Shown here: one piece after another, positions 26,121 through 35,938 of the stretch
How the letters are laid out: each line of letters begins with the position of its first letter
Numbering within the stretch: position 1 is the first letter of the stretch
DNA from: DAOQTX01 sp035340715
GTDB taxonomy: Bacteria; Bacteroidota; Bacteroidia; AKYH767-A; OLB10
Length of the DNA: 64,000 nucleotides
NCBI GenBank assembly: GCA_035340715.1
Contig: DAOQTX010000005.1
Span: forward strand, 1 to 64,000
Direction of reading: 5' to 3'
Program-made: the position numbers and the translations under genes
The notes under the pieces: model-generated
What the model was told of the DNA's origin: nothing
The model's input: the letters and a program-made list of their open reading frames with translations, nothing else
Database searches by the model: none

Positions 26121-28325
26121 ATGGTTTCATTGTTCAGGTTTATCTGTATGATATTGCTTTGCTTTTTATGCAAATCGGTATTGGCTCAGGAAGTAAAATC
26201 GTCTGTCATAAATCTTGAAGAAGTTGTTATTTCCACAACACGATTTGAAGAAACTAAATCATCAAGTAGCGGACAGATTTCTCTTATAACAGCAAAGGAA
26301 ATTAAAAACCTGAATGTTTCTACCATTCCGGATGTTTTGCAACAGAGTAGCGAAGTGTTTGTTCAGAAGAGTCAATTGGGAGGTGGAAGTCCTGTGGTTA
26401 GAGGTTTTGAAGCCAATAAAGTATTACTGGTTGTGGACGGTATTCGTATGAACAATTTGATCTTTCGTTCAGGACACTTGCAAAACTCTTTAAGCATCGA
26501 TCCCTTTGTAATAGCTAAAGCCGAAGTCATTCATGGAGCTGGGTCAGTAATGTATGGTAGCGATGCATTGGGCGGTGTCATTTCATTTTACAGCTTCAGT
26601 CCCGAATTTAAAGATTCGTTAGCATTCAGTGGCGAAGGTTTGCTAAGATATTCAAGTGCATCGAACGAAAAATCTATACATGCCAGATTGATTTCTGAGA
26701 ATAGAAACATGTCCTCATTAACGGCCTTTTCTATTTCCGACTTTGGAGACTTAACACAAGGAAGAAACCGATCTGCTAAAATTGGAAATTTGGGGAAGAG
26801 GGATTGGTACGTAGTGCATCAGGACGGGAATGACATCGTTAAATCGAACAGCGATCCTGAAAAGCAAATTGGATCTGCTTTTCATCAATTATTCTTTACC
26901 CATAAACACAACTTTAAAAGCAAAAATCAAAACATTCATAAAATCAATATTCAAGCTTCCTTAAGTTCAGATATTCCTCGTTACGATCGTTTGACTGAAA
27001 TTAAAGACACCCTACCCACTTTTGCCGAATGGTACTATGGTCCTTCTGCCAGACTATTAACAGCGTATCGTTTTGAGACCAGTCATGTCTTGCTCAATAT
27101 CGCTGATGAATTGGATTTAACTGTAGCCTATCAGTTTTTTGAAGAAAGCAGAAATGACAGGCGATTTAATAATGTGATGAGAAATGAACGGACAGAAAAA
27201 GTAAATGTGCTAAGTCTTAATGCCGACTTTCATAAGATATTTTCTGCCCGATGGAATGTATATTATGGCACAGAGTTGTTGTATAATAAGGTAGTGTCTC
27301 AAGCCGAAAAGATAAACATAAGTAGTGGAGAAAAGAGCGCACTTAGCTCACGCTATCCCGATGGAGGCTCTTCGTCAGTAACGGCTTCTATATATGGATA
27401 CGGAGTTTATGTTTTGGGAAAACGAGAGACATTGAAACTTGGGATCAGGACAGGCTTTCAAGACCTTAGGTCAAAAATAGTTGATAAAACTTTCTTTCCT
27501 TTTCCATTTAATAGAATTGAACAGTTCAATTCTTTTTTGAGCGGAAGTTTATCTTATTTAAATAAAATTAATGATGAATTTAAGCTGGATGTAAGCCTTA
27601 ATAGTGGATTTAGAAATCCGAATTTAGATGATATAGCAAAAGTGTTTGATTCTTCTCCCGGAAACATTATAGTGCCAAATCCCAACATCAATCCTGAGAA
27701 AACATATACCATTGATCTGGGTATAACGCTAGGCCAAGAGAAGAACAATTTTATAAGAGCACATGTGTTTTATAATTGGTTTAAAGATATCATAACCACA
27801 AATCCTTTCTTATTCAATGGAGAGGATTCTATTGTATATGATGGAGTTTTGAGTGCTGTTTTTGCTCAAAGTAACAATGATAATGCGTTTGTGTATGGTG
27901 CCACAATATCAGCAGGCTTAACTTATAATAAATGGATCTTTCGTGCAACAGGAACATATACCTATGGAAGAATTGAAACAGACTCAAGCTTTTATCCACT
28001 TGATCATATTCCACCTGTGTTTGGAAGATTGAGCGTCAATTATCAATTAAATGAAGAAACAACTTTCGAATTGTATATTTTAGCAAATGCAGATAAAAAA
28101 TTGAAAGACTATAGTTTGATAGGTGAGGATAATTATAAATATGCCACACTCAATGGAATGCCATCATGGACCACTTTAAATTGTTCTTTTCGTCATAGCA
28201 TTGGTGATCAGTGGAATTTTCGTTTCGATCTTCAAAATATTTTGGATAAAAATTATAGAGTTTTCGGTTCGGGCATTAGTGCAGCCGGACGTAATTATAT
28301 TCTTTCTGCTTCGTTTACTTTTTGA
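26121..28325 (+). CDS. TonB-dependent outer membrane receptor
   Basis: A 734-residue receptor. Signal peptide ending SVLAQ, plug domain (about 35-150: EEVVISTTRFEE, VFVQKSQLGGGSPVVRGFEANKVLLVVDGIR, GSVMYGSDALGGVI) and a 22-strand-type barrel ending in an aromatic residue (LSASFTF). The plug signature and TRFEE-type TonB box resemble heme/hemoglobin and colicin-receptor families, but substrate cannot be assigned. No carboxypeptidase-like N-domain is present, unlike the receptor at 43.7-46.5 kb. It lies between the S9 peptidase and gldD, whose ATG is 2 nt after its stop. Confidence 0.92.
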   Translation: MVSLFRFICMILLCFLCKSVLAQEVKSSVINLEEVVISTTRFEETKSSSSGQISLITAKEIKNLNVSTIPDVLQQSSEVFVQKSQLGGGSPVVRGFEANKVLLVVDGIRMNNLIFRSGHLQNSLSIDPFVIAKAEVIHGAGSVMYGSDALGGVISFYSFSPEFKDSLAFSGEGLLRYSSASNEKSIHARLISENRNMSSLTAFSISDFGDLTQGRNRSAKIGNLGKRDWYVVHQDGNDIVKSNSDPEKQIGSAFHQLFFTHKHNFKSKNQNIHKINIQASLSSDIPRYDRLTEIKDTLPTFAEWYYGPSARLLTAYRFETSHVLLNIADELDLTVAYQFFEESRNDRRFNNVMRNERTEKVNVLSLNADFHKIFSARWNVYYGTELLYNKVVSQAEKINISSGEKSALSSRYPDGGSSSVTASIYGYGVYVLGKRETLKLGIRTGFQDLRSKIVDKTFFPFPFNRIEQFNSFLSGSLSYLNKINDEFKLDVSLNSGFRNPNLDDIAKVFDSSPGNIIVPNPNINPEKTYTIDLGITLGQEKNNFIRAHVFYNWFKDIITTNPFLFNGEDSIVYDGVLSAVFAQSNNDNAFVYGATISAGLTYNKWIFRATGTYTYGRIETDSSFYPLDHIPPVFGRLSVNYQLNEETTFELYILANADKKLKDYSLIGEDNYKYATLNGMPSWTTLNCSFRHSIGDQWNFRFDLQNILDKNYRVFGSGISAAGRNYILSASFTF

Positions 28326-28327
28326 AA

Positions 28328-28909
28328 ATGAATCAAAAACTTAGTGTCCTAATCATTTTGTTTTTTGTGTTGATCATAGCTGCTTGTTCATCGTGTAATC
28401 AAGAGTATGTTCCAAAACCAAAAGGCTTTTTCAGAATTAGTTTTCCTGAAAAGAAGTATATCGCCTCAAATAGCCAATGTGCATTTGATTTTCAAATTCC
28501 TGATTACTCTGTTTTGTTAGCTGATACCGGAATGGGGAAAGAGCCTTGTTGGTTCAATTGGAATTTTCCTTTATACAATGCACAAATACATTTGAGCTAC
28601 AAACCGGTTCATAAAAATTTACAAACCTATGTGGAAGACAGTCGAACATTAGTCTATAAACATGCCATTAAAGCGAGCTCTATAAATGAAGATCGTATTT
28701 ATGGCGCATCGAATGTAAGTGGTATCATGTATTCATTAGGAGGACAGTCTGCATCTACTGTTCAGTTTTTTTTAACAGACAGTACGCATCATTTTATTAG
28801 AGGCGCTTTGTATTTCAATGTAGAAACCCAACCGGATAGTTTGGCACCGGTGATTGATTTTATAAAGAAAGATATAGAGCATATGATAGCAACTCTACAC
28901 TGGAAATAA
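28328..28909 (+). CDS. gldD: Gliding motility lipoprotein GldD
   Basis: A 193-residue lipoprotein needed for gliding and linked to T9SS in flavobacteria. Evidence: a lipoprotein leader (hydrophobic, then AACSSC), the conserved YVPKPKGFFRISFPEKKY after it, CWFNWNFPLYNAQIHLSYKP in the middle, and YVEDSRTLVYKHAIKA. ATG 28328 is preferred over a TTG at 28322. It directly follows the TonB receptor and its stop abuts the stop of the convergent TPM gene with no gap. Other gld genes are not in the window, though several T9SS substrates are. Confidence 0.92.
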   Translation: MNQKLSVLIILFFVLIIAACSSCNQEYVPKPKGFFRISFPEKKYIASNSQCAFDFQIPDYSVLLADTGMGKEPCWFNWNFPLYNAQIHLSYKPVHKNLQTYVEDSRTLVYKHAIKASSINEDRIYGASNVSGIMYSLGGQSASTVQFFLTDSTHHFIRGALYFNVETQPDSLAPVIDFIKKDIEHMIATLHWK

Positions 28910-29710
28910 CTACCAGGAACCACCTGCGCCACCCCCACCAAAACTTCCGCCACCAAAACCTCCAAATCCTCCACCCGAAGATTTGCCAAAAGTTCCAGAA
29001 CTGAAACTACCCCATTTCCCTCTTTGGGTTTTTCGCGCTGCATTTAGCAATTGCCAAGCCGTCCAAAAATCAATGTGATTTACATAGGCATATCTTCTGG
29101 TTCGGAATACAGAAATGATCACTATAAACACAATAAATATGACAAGGACTACAAAGAGGATCGGAAATTGGTCTGATTTATTTTTGGTTTTGGTATATTC
29201 TCCAGCCGCCATTAGCATCAACATATTAGTGGCTTCATCCAGTCCTTTAAAGTAGTTTTGTTTTTTAAAATTCGGTTGAATGGCTTCTCTGATAACATGG
29301 TAAGCACTAACATCCGGTATGGCGCCTTCTAATCCGTATCCGGTTGCTATGAAAATTTCTCTATCATCAATAGCTGTGAGAATTAACAATCCATTTCTAT
29401 TCTCTTTAGTTCCGATTTGCCATTTATTAGCCAGTTGTATCGTATAATCATCAATAGCATAATCACCAGTGCTTGATAGAATAACAATTGCAAATTGGTT
29501 TCCGGTACTGTCTTCATACTGAACCAACTTCTCTTCTAATAAACGAGTTTCATTTTTGGATAACAATCCAATATAATCACTCACCAATCGAGGAGGGTTC
29601 GGCACTTCAGGGAAAGGAATCTGATCAGATGCTAGAGCTAGACCACCTATAAAAATAGGGAGCCAGAGTAAAAGGCTAAAGATTGATTTAGTTTTCAAAA
29701 TGAATTTCAT
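28910..29710 (-). CDS. TPM-domain (YgcG-like) membrane protein with Gly-rich tail
   Basis: About 266 residues. The ATG at 29710 opens a signal peptide (MKFILKTKSIFSLLLWLPIF); a longer upstream frame would overlap its neighbour further. The TPM/DUF477 domain runs about 30-170 (VSDYIGLLSKNETRLLEEKL, NRNGLLILTAIDDREIFIATGYGLEG), then one transmembrane helix (LFVVLVIFIVFIVIISVF) and a tail ending in a Gly/Phe-rich stretch (GGGFGGFGGGSF). Some TPM proteins are acid phosphatases and others are tied to photosystem repair or envelope stress; function here is unknown. Overlaps the next TPM gene by 23 nt. Confidence 0.88.
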   Translation of the reverse strand: MKFILKTKSIFSLLLWLPIFIGGLALASDQIPFPEVPNPPRLVSDYIGLLSKNETRLLEEKLVQYEDSTGNQFAIVILSSTGDYAIDDYTIQLANKWQIGTKENRNGLLILTAIDDREIFIATGYGLEGAIPDVSAYHVIREAIQPNFKKQNYFKGLDEATNMLMLMAAGEYTKTKNKSDQFPILFVVLVIFIVFIVIISVFRTRRYAYVNHIDFWTAWQLLNAARKTQRGKWGSFSSGTFGKSSGGGFGGFGGGSFGGGGAGGSW

Positions 29711-30128
29711 CCGACAATTCGTTTTGATCGTTTGCTTCAATTGGGAAATGAAACTGCAACGCTTTTTGCAATTGTTTGATCGCAAAAAGAATTCCCTCTT
29801 TTAAATTTTTTTCTCGAATTATGCTCTGGGTTTCATCTACAATTTTGTCCCAAAAAGCTTGCGTAAACTTATTATGTGCTTGTTGATCACCTATAATGCA
29901 AAAACGTTTGCTCGATAGTGACAGATATATTAAAACTCCATTGCGAAGTTTTGTTTTATGCATATTTAATTTCTCAAAAATATAGGCAGCTCGGTCAAAT
30001 AAGTCGATGTTGTTTGATCGGTCGATACAAACGCGTAACTCGTAGTTTCCTATTCGCTCCGCACTTCGAATGGCATCCTTTATAGAGGTATGATCTTCTT
30101 CATTGAGTTGAAAAGGACTTAGATCCAT
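29688..30128 (-). CDS. Short TPM-domain protein
   Basis: A 146-residue soluble TPM-domain protein without a signal peptide: ERIGNYELRVCIDRSN, then LRNGVLIYLSLSSKRFCIIGDQQAHN and FWDKIVDETQSIIREKNL, the typical TPM strand pattern. Its stop lies inside the start of the larger TPM gene (23-nt overlap) and its start overlaps the last base of lemA. The lemA-TPM-TPM order is common in Bacteroidota; the two proteins may work with LemA at the membrane, but no function is shown. Confidence 0.85.
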   Translation of the reverse strand: MDLSPFQLNEEDHTSIKDAIRSAERIGNYELRVCIDRSNNIDLFDRAAYIFEKLNMHKTKLRNGVLIYLSLSSKRFCIIGDQQAHNKFTQAFWDKIVDETQSIIREKNLKEGILFAIKQLQKALQFHFPIEANDQNELSDEIHFEN

Positions 30129-30721
30129 TATAAATATTCATTTACATCAGGGGCCTTTTTGGCTTCTTTGTCCGATTCAAAATAGGCTTTAGGCATGAAC
30201 CCAAACATTCCGGCCATGAGATTTTGAGGAAATCTTTTTATATAGGCATTATATTCATTCACTCTTTCATTAAAAGAGTTTCGCTCGGTGGCAATTCTAT
30301 TCTCTGTACCTTCAAGTTGCTTCTGAAGGTCCATAAAATTTTGATTGGCTTTTAAATCGGGGTAGCGCTCAACTACCAATAGTAATCTGGATAAAGAAGA
30401 CGAAAGTGAACTTTGTGCATCCTGAAATTTTTTGATTTCTTCTGCACTTAAATTCTTTGGATCTATCTTTACTTGTGTAGCATTGGCACGCGCCTGAATG
30501 ACTTCAGTGAGCACCGACTTTTCATATTCAGCATATCCTTTTACTGTTTTTACAAGATTTGGAATCAAATCAAGCCTGCGCTGATATACATTTTCAACTT
30601 GTGCCCATTGTTTTTCTACTAGCTCATTTTTTTGAACCATTGAATTATAGGTTCCGGCAAACATTCGATAAAGAACGAAAAGCACAATGAGAACAATTCC
30701 AATGATGATCCATTTTTTCAT
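30128..30721 (-). CDS. lemA: LemA family protein
   Basis: A 197-residue protein with one N-terminal transmembrane helix (about 4-22) and a helical bundle: QVENVYQRRLDLIPNLVKTVKGYAEYEKSVLTEVIQARA is the family signature, followed by SRLLLVVERYPDLKANQNFMDLQKQLEGTENRIA. LemA proteins are membrane-bound and of unclear function. It lies directly upstream of two TPM genes with 1-nt overlap, an arrangement seen in many Bacteroidota. Confidence 0.93.
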   Translation of the reverse strand: MKKWIIIGIVLIVLFVLYRMFAGTYNSMVQKNELVEKQWAQVENVYQRRLDLIPNLVKTVKGYAEYEKSVLTEVIQARANATQVKIDPKNLSAEEIKKFQDAQSSLSSSLSRLLLVVERYPDLKANQNFMDLQKQLEGTENRIATERNSFNERVNEYNAYIKRFPQNLMAGMFGFMPKAYFESDKEAKKAPDVNEYL

Positions 30722-30734
30722 ATGTGATACTATT

Positions 30735-31208
30735 TTATGATTTTAACTTTTTTAAAGCAGCAATAAACTCAATTGGTTTATTAGTACCGATAACAAATGT
30801 ATTGTTGTCTTTTGTAATAATTTTCATGGCATAGTTTCCGTGGGTGTAAAACTTAATCATCCCATCGTTGTGTAAATTAAAAGTATAGGGTTCAAATAAT
30901 CCTCCGGGATAATTGATCAATTCATACTCGATGATATCGTCTTTTTTAATTTGAATAGATTTAGATGAAAGTAATCCTTTTATCAGCACTTTAGTTTCGT
31001 CAATACGAGTTCGTAAGTGAACGATAAAGAGTAAAATGCCAGATACGATTAGTAGAATGATCCCTAACAGAAATAACAGATCTGCATTTTCCTCTCTGCC
31101 TTCAGAATAATAATATGCAATAAAGCAGAATATGGCTAAAACCATTCTTCTTAAAATGGAAAACCCATTGAATCCTACGTTTTGATTTTCTTTAAAAAGT
31201 AATTCCAC
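30735..31208 (-). CDS. Two-helix membrane protein with PH-like domain
   Basis: 157 residues: two hydrophobic helices (about 22-38 and 42-66), then a beta-rich cytoplasmic part (RIDETKVLIKGLLSSKSIQIKKDDI, MIKFYTHGNYAMKIITKDNNTFVIGT) that resembles the bacterial PH-like (DUF304-type) fold. It sits between lemA and tilS in a tight minus-strand cluster and its start overlaps the tilS stop by 1 nt. I do not recognise a specific family and assign no function. Confidence 0.7.
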   Translation of the reverse strand: MELLFKENQNVGFNGFSILRRMVLAIFCFIAYYYSEGREENADLLFLLGIILLIVSGILLFIVHLRTRIDETKVLIKGLLSSKSIQIKKDDIIEYELINYPGGLFEPYTFNLHNDGMIKFYTHGNYAMKIITKDNNTFVIGTNKPIEFIAALKKLKS

Positions 31209-32554
31209 TAATCTACTTTGCGAATTGAAAAATGAATAACGCTATTATTTATTTTATCTGTTCTAATTATTTCGCTGGCACGGTGGCCAATCACCCATAA
31301 TATACTATTCCCTGAAAGCAATACAAATGTACTCTTCTTTTCAAATGTATTAATTTTTAGATCGATAAGATAATCGCTAACCAATTTATTCCCATTCATA
31401 CCAAACGGTTTAAAGGAATCTCCACGTTTCCAGTTTCGTATGTAAAATGGGAAGTTAAATGCTCTTTCATTTATCAGTATCTCTTGTCCATTGCTATTCT
31501 TAACCTGTTCAAACAACTTATTCGAATATCGCTTTTTCTCAACATTGATTTTGAGCTGTTTTGTTAAAGTATATGTTCCTTCTGAAGCAATCAGTTGATA
31601 CAATTTGTAAGTCAGTTCCTTAGGAAAAATTTTGATCAGCGTGTCTTTCTTTAACAATGTCTTATTTTCGATTTCAAATTGTTTGCTCTCTGTAGTTTTT
31701 AATTTGCAAATCAATTCACACTGTTCTTGATTAAATCCAATGCTCCGAAGGTATTCGCATAACAAAAAGTAATCACTCTTAGTAAAATATTTTGTTTGAA
31801 TCGTTTGTTTAAGTTGCGATGGATTAATTTTGTTTTTATTTAAGAATTGTTCGAGTTGAACTTCAATAAATGAAGAAACGGATTGAAGGTTTTTTACTGT
31901 TCGGTGAAACCCTTTTTCCCAATCGGGTTCAGATTTTGTTAATGCCGGAATCACAAGATTTCTGATCCTATTTCGCTTGTACTTTAGTGATGCATTACTC
32001 TCGTCTTCTCTCCACTTAATTTTATTTTTTTTTGCGTAAGTTAGAATCTCACTTCGTTTGATGCTCAGCATTGGTCGGATAATGGCATCACGTTTTTCTG
32101 GTATTCCTATAAGCCCTTTAATACCGGAACCGGAAATCAGATTCATCAAAATGGTTTCGTTTGAATCATCAAAATGATGAGCCGTAACGATATAATCGAA
32201 GTTATGATTGATTAAAAGTCGGTCAAAAAATTTATATCGTATATCTCTGGCTAACTCTTGAATTGATTTTGATCTGTTTTCAAAATCAGATGATGAACAC
32301 TGATAAATATGCAAAGGAATTTTATTTTTAGTACACCAGTTTTTTAGGTGTTGTTCATCTTGATCCGATTCCTCTCCACGCAATTTAAAATTTACATGAG
32401 CTACTTCAAGTGTAAATTTCATTTTGTGCAACGCATGTAACAAAACCATTGAATCTATACCTGCGCTACAGGCAAGCAACAACTTCGCATGTCTGTTTTG
32501 TATTTGTAGACGCTTTAATAAAAATGCGATATGATCTTGTACAGTACTATTCAA
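31208..32554 (-). CDS. tilS: tRNA(Ile)-lysidine synthetase
   Basis: A 448-residue cytoplasmic ligase that adds lysine to C34 of tRNA-Ile(CAU). The PP-loop is LACSAGIDSMVLLHAL near 28-43 (SAGIDS instead of the usual SGGxDS), followed by AHVNFKLRGEESDQDEQHL and VTAHHFDDSNETILMNLISGSGIKGLIG. A C-terminal substrate-recognition domain is present (RNWKRGDSFKPFGMNG). Overlaps pabB by 8 nt. The neighbours have no link to tRNA modification. Confidence 0.93.
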   Translation of the reverse strand: MNSTVQDHIAFLLKRLQIQNRHAKLLLACSAGIDSMVLLHALHKMKFTLEVAHVNFKLRGEESDQDEQHLKNWCTKNKIPLHIYQCSSSDFENRSKSIQELARDIRYKFFDRLLINHNFDYIVTAHHFDDSNETILMNLISGSGIKGLIGIPEKRDAIIRPMLSIKRSEILTYAKKNKIKWREDESNASLKYKRNRIRNLVIPALTKSEPDWEKGFHRTVKNLQSVSSFIEVQLEQFLNKNKINPSQLKQTIQTKYFTKSDYFLLCEYLRSIGFNQEQCELICKLKTTESKQFEIENKTLLKKDTLIKIFPKELTYKLYQLIASEGTYTLTKQLKINVEKKRYSNKLFEQVKNSNGQEILINERAFNFPFYIRNWKRGDSFKPFGMNGNKLVSDYLIDLKINTFEKKSTFVLLSGNSILWVIGHRASEIIRTDKINNSVIHFSIRKVD

Positions 32555-33863
32555 TCGGTCCTTTGGTTTGATTTTGCATTAAAGCTTTTGCTTTTAACAA
32601 GCACTCTTGATATTCGGTTTCAGGATTGCATTTTGAAGTTAATGCGCTTCCTGCCATCAAACTTATCAATTTATTTTCGTGATTATAAACCAAACTTCGA
32701 ATAACAACATTGAAGTCGAAATCACCATTGGGATCGAAATAGCCAACTGATCCACTGTAAATCCCTCTGTTGAAATTTTCATATTGATCTATCAATTGCA
32801 TGGCTTTGTATTTTGGAGCTCCAGTCATACTTCCCATAGGAAATGCATCTAAAATTATTTTAAGCGAACTACATTGATGATCAACTTCAGCTGAAACGGT
32901 GGAGATCATTTGATGAACATGTTGAAAAGAATATACCCCAAACAACTCTTCAGTTTCTACAGTTCCTTTCAATGCATTTTTTGAAAGATCATTCCTTACG
33001 AGATCTACGATCATAACATTTTCTGATCTTTCTTTTTCATCCATTTGCAATTCCAATTTCAATTCAGAATCTTCTTTTGGTTCATTAACTCTTTTTCGTG
33101 TTCCTTTTATGGGTTGAGAATATACTTTGTTTCCTCTCTTACATAGAAACCGCTCAGGACTTGAGCACAACAGATGAGATTGATTTATCTTGTAATAGGA
33201 TGAAAATGGAGCGGGAGACTTTTTGCGCTGTTCAAAATATGTTGCTAATGGGGCAATGTCTGATCCATAAGAAAGGAATTGCATGCAATAATTCACTTCA
33301 TAAATATTGCCGTAGTTTATGTTTTCAATCAGGTGCGATGCGTTTTCCATGTATTCTTTTTCCCCAATACTTGGTTGTAACGAAAAACCAGAAATAAACT
33401 GCTCTGGAAGTTTCTCTGTCTTAACAAGATCATGATAGATTTCATCTGAACTTTTTGAACTTTGACAACCAATAAAAAGGGTTGAATCCTTAATAGCTAA
33501 AATAATTTCAGGTTGAAAAAAATACCATTCAGGAAAACCACTTTGATCAAGAAAACGACTTGATAAATTTTCAATTTTGTCTTTAATGGAATAGGAGAAA
33601 TGTCCAAAGACCCATTTCCCTTCTTGAAGACTTTTTTGTATAAATTGCTCTACTGTTGTAATATCGTCATTGGGTATCTGTTCTGCTACCCCGGCTCCAA
33701 TCAGTAAATCATATTTTCCTTTAACAGGATTTTGATCTTTATGAGCATCTGTACATGAATCTAAAACACAGACTACTGAATAAGAAGAACAAAATTGTAT
33801 AATCTCATCTCGAGTGAGTTCATTAATGGGATAGGGAACTAGCGAAAAATCTTCGCTGCTCAT
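32547..33863 (-). CDS. pabB: Aminodeoxychorismate synthase component I
   Basis: A 438-residue chorismate-utilising enzyme that makes 4-amino-4-deoxychorismate for folate. The C-terminal chorismate-binding domain has the full set of blocks: SSPERFLCKRGNKVYSQPIKGTR, ENVMIVDLVRNDLS, DAFPMGSMTGAPKYKAMQLI and RGIYSGSVGYF. The N-terminal 170 residues are short and divergent. PabB versus TrpE/isochorismate synthase cannot be fully excluded, but single-gene context (no trp genes) and SMTGAPKYKAM favour PabB. No amidotransferase gene adjoins. It is the first gene of the minus-strand cluster, 12 nt after a T9SS gene's stop. Confidence 0.85.
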   Translation of the reverse strand: MSSEDFSLVPYPINELTRDEIIQFCSSYSVVCVLDSCTDAHKDQNPVKGKYDLLIGAGVAEQIPNDDITTVEQFIQKSLQEGKWVFGHFSYSIKDKIENLSSRFLDQSGFPEWYFFQPEIILAIKDSTLFIGCQSSKSSDEIYHDLVKTEKLPEQFISGFSLQPSIGEKEYMENASHLIENINYGNIYEVNYCMQFLSYGSDIAPLATYFEQRKKSPAPFSSYYKINQSHLLCSSPERFLCKRGNKVYSQPIKGTRKRVNEPKEDSELKLELQMDEKERSENVMIVDLVRNDLSKNALKGTVETEELFGVYSFQHVHQMISTVSAEVDHQCSSLKIILDAFPMGSMTGAPKYKAMQLIDQYENFNRGIYSGSVGYFDPNGDFDFNVVIRSLVYNHENKLISLMAGSALTSKCNPETEYQECLLKAKALMQNQTKGPIE

Positions 33864-33875
33864 GATGCTTTGAAT

Positions 33876-35573
33876 TTATTCTCCTTTAATAATAGAAATG
33901 CTGGCTTTCCTTTTATTATTTTGTAAAACAGTATGGTATATACCCCTAGATAAATGACTCAAATTTAGGTTCACTAGATTAGTTCCAATGTTTGCATTAA
34001 AAGATTTCTCCAAACAAAGTTTACCTTCTGTAGAAAAAACTTGTAGGGTATAATGGTCGGTATTTTTTGATTCAAATGTGAGTGTTCCTTGATCCTTTAA
34101 AGGATTTGGACTTACATTAAGATTTACTTCCGATGCAAAGGCCTCATCAATGCCAACAGATCCGCCACTGTATTTGGCGATAAAAAACTTCCATGTTCCA
34201 ATGTTTGATGTGGTTTGATAAGTACCAAAATTTGCTGTTTGAGTATGATACCCTGCCATAATGCAATATCCTTGCGGCAGTAACTCTACTTGATAGCTTT
34301 TATCAATGTTTACCGATCCTGCTTTTTGACTGATTAAAGTCGTGTTGTTGGTATTGTATTTCACCAAAAACATATCATTGGTTCCGGTTCCACCAGTATT
34401 AGCCATATTACCCAATCCAAAATTAGCAGCAGAACCATTGAAAACTCCCGTAACAAAACAAGCACCGTTTTGGTCGCAGCTAATTGCATTACCGGCATCA
34501 TAAGAAGAACTACCCCCTTTTTTTGCCCATTGGTATACACCTGCAGAATTTAGTTTAGCAATATACATTTCACCTGCACCACCCATTCCTAATTCAGTAA
34601 GATTAGTTGATCCAAATAAAGCTGATCCGTAAAAATATCCTGTAAAATAGACATTATCATTGGCGTCATTGCTAACATCTAAAGCGATATCATTGCCGGC
34701 TCCTCCTCCTTTTGCAGCAAATTGAAGATTCAAATTATTATCGTATTTCGCTACAAAAGCATCATTAAAAGTATTTGCTGAAACTAGAGCAGATCCTCCA
34801 AAATTGGTATTGCCAGCAAATGAGCCGCTGGTGTATATAAAGTTACTGTTGTTATCGGATTTTATAGATAGTAATCGTACATCGTTATTAGTAGTAATGG
34901 ATTTTACCAAAGAAAAATTTCCTGATTTATCCATCTTAGTAATAAAACCTGCTTGAGAATTTGAAGTACTGGCGTTGGCGCTTAATGAACCAAATGGTAA
35001 ACTACCGATGAAACTTCCGGTAAAATAAAACTCTGTATTATTGTTGCGTGCCAAAACAGCAAATACATCTTCATTATTTGTTGAACCAACTTTATTGAGC
35101 CAAATTACTGTTCCGTTTGTACCATCTATTTTTGCGATGTAAATATCTGAACCACCATTAGTAGTTAAGTTAAATGTGCCTAAATTAAATTGATAGGTAA
35201 AGATTCCAAAAACATAAACATCATTGTTATTGTCAACCGCTATAGCTGATGCGGTTGAGGAGTTAAATTGACCTCCACCTTTAATTGCCCAGTTACAAGA
35301 AGCTCCACTTGAATCATACTTGGCAATAAACATATCCTGAAAACCATCTGCTACAAAAGTATTGGTTCCAAAACTTTGTGTTCCGGTAAAATCTCCGCAA
35401 ATCAATAACTTATTTTGACTGTCGCGTACAAAACTTATGTTAGCATCAGGACTGGAATTTCCTCCATCGTTAAATGCCCATATAAATTGAGCTTGAGATG
35501 TGTTCGCTATCGCAAAGAAAATTAGTATGGAAAATATGAGCGTTCTTTTGAATGTAGAATAATAAAGTATCAT
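33876..35573 (-). CDS. T9SS type A secreted protein with SBBP-like repeats
   Basis: 565 residues. Signal peptide (about 1-29, ending TSQAQ), then a repeating block of about 50-60 residues such as AIAVDNNNDVYVFGIF, YIAKIDGTNG and VSNDANDNVYFTGYFYGSALFG, the SBBP beta-propeller type. The C-terminus is a T9SS type A sorting domain (VSPNPLKDQGTLTFES ... YTLQVFSTEGKL ... LSRGIYHTVLQ). A cell-surface or secreted propeller of unknown binding partner. Confidence 0.88.
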   Translation of the reverse strand: MILYYSTFKRTLIFSILIFFAIANTSQAQFIWAFNDGGNSSPDANISFVRDSQNKLLICGDFTGTQSFGTNTFVADGFQDMFIAKYDSSGASCNWAIKGGGQFNSSTASAIAVDNNNDVYVFGIFTYQFNLGTFNLTTNGGSDIYIAKIDGTNGTVIWLNKVGSTNNEDVFAVLARNNNTEFYFTGSFIGSLPFGSLSANASTSNSQAGFITKMDKSGNFSLVKSITTNNDVRLLSIKSDNNSNFIYTSGSFAGNTNFGGSALVSANTFNDAFVAKYDNNLNLQFAAKGGGAGNDIALDVSNDANDNVYFTGYFYGSALFGSTNLTELGMGGAGEMYIAKLNSAGVYQWAKKGGSSSYDAGNAISCDQNGACFVTGVFNGSAANFGLGNMANTGGTGTNDMFLVKYNTNNTTLISQKAGSVNIDKSYQVELLPQGYCIMAGYHTQTANFGTYQTTSNIGTWKFFIAKYSGGSVGIDEAFASEVNLNVSPNPLKDQGTLTFESKNTDHYTLQVFSTEGKLCLEKSFNANIGTNLVNLNLSHLSRGIYHTVLQNNKRKASISIIKGE

Positions 35574-35938
35574 AAGTAATTTTTAATTGAACGTAAATAA
35601 ATTCAAAATTGATCACATGGACAAATGAAATGTTGAGTTATACTAAAAACAGCAGCAATAATCGTTGGTTTTGTTATTGCTTAATAGTATTAAAACACTC
35701 TTCGAAAACATGCCGCAAAAACGTTGTTTGGTACATTTTTTGCTATAATGCAACAAGTAATTGGTAAGCAAGCGGTTTTTGAATTCTGCTTTTAGTAAGT
35801 CGCTGAAATTAAGGCTATTAGAATTTTGAGCAGAACTCTAATGCTCTTAAAACAATTTTTTGCTTTTTGATTGCTTCTTTTATATTTTTACAAGATTGTA
35901 TCCATTACTAAAAAACTAAAACTTTTAAATTATATCTC
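35574..35938. other. 365-bp divergent intergenic region without a gene
   Basis: No ORF of convincing length, tRNA or hairpin-plus-T-run was found. Near its right end TTTG (35859-35862) and TATATTTT (35881-35888) are 18 bp apart, a near match to TTTG-N17-23-TAnnTTTG (last base T instead of G), 50 bp before the next gene. The remainder is AT-rich. Confidence 0.5.

Noticed and set aside
35574..35938. A small RNA or tRNA gene in the 365-bp gap
   Set aside because: No cloverleaf, T-loop motif or hairpin with a T-run was found.
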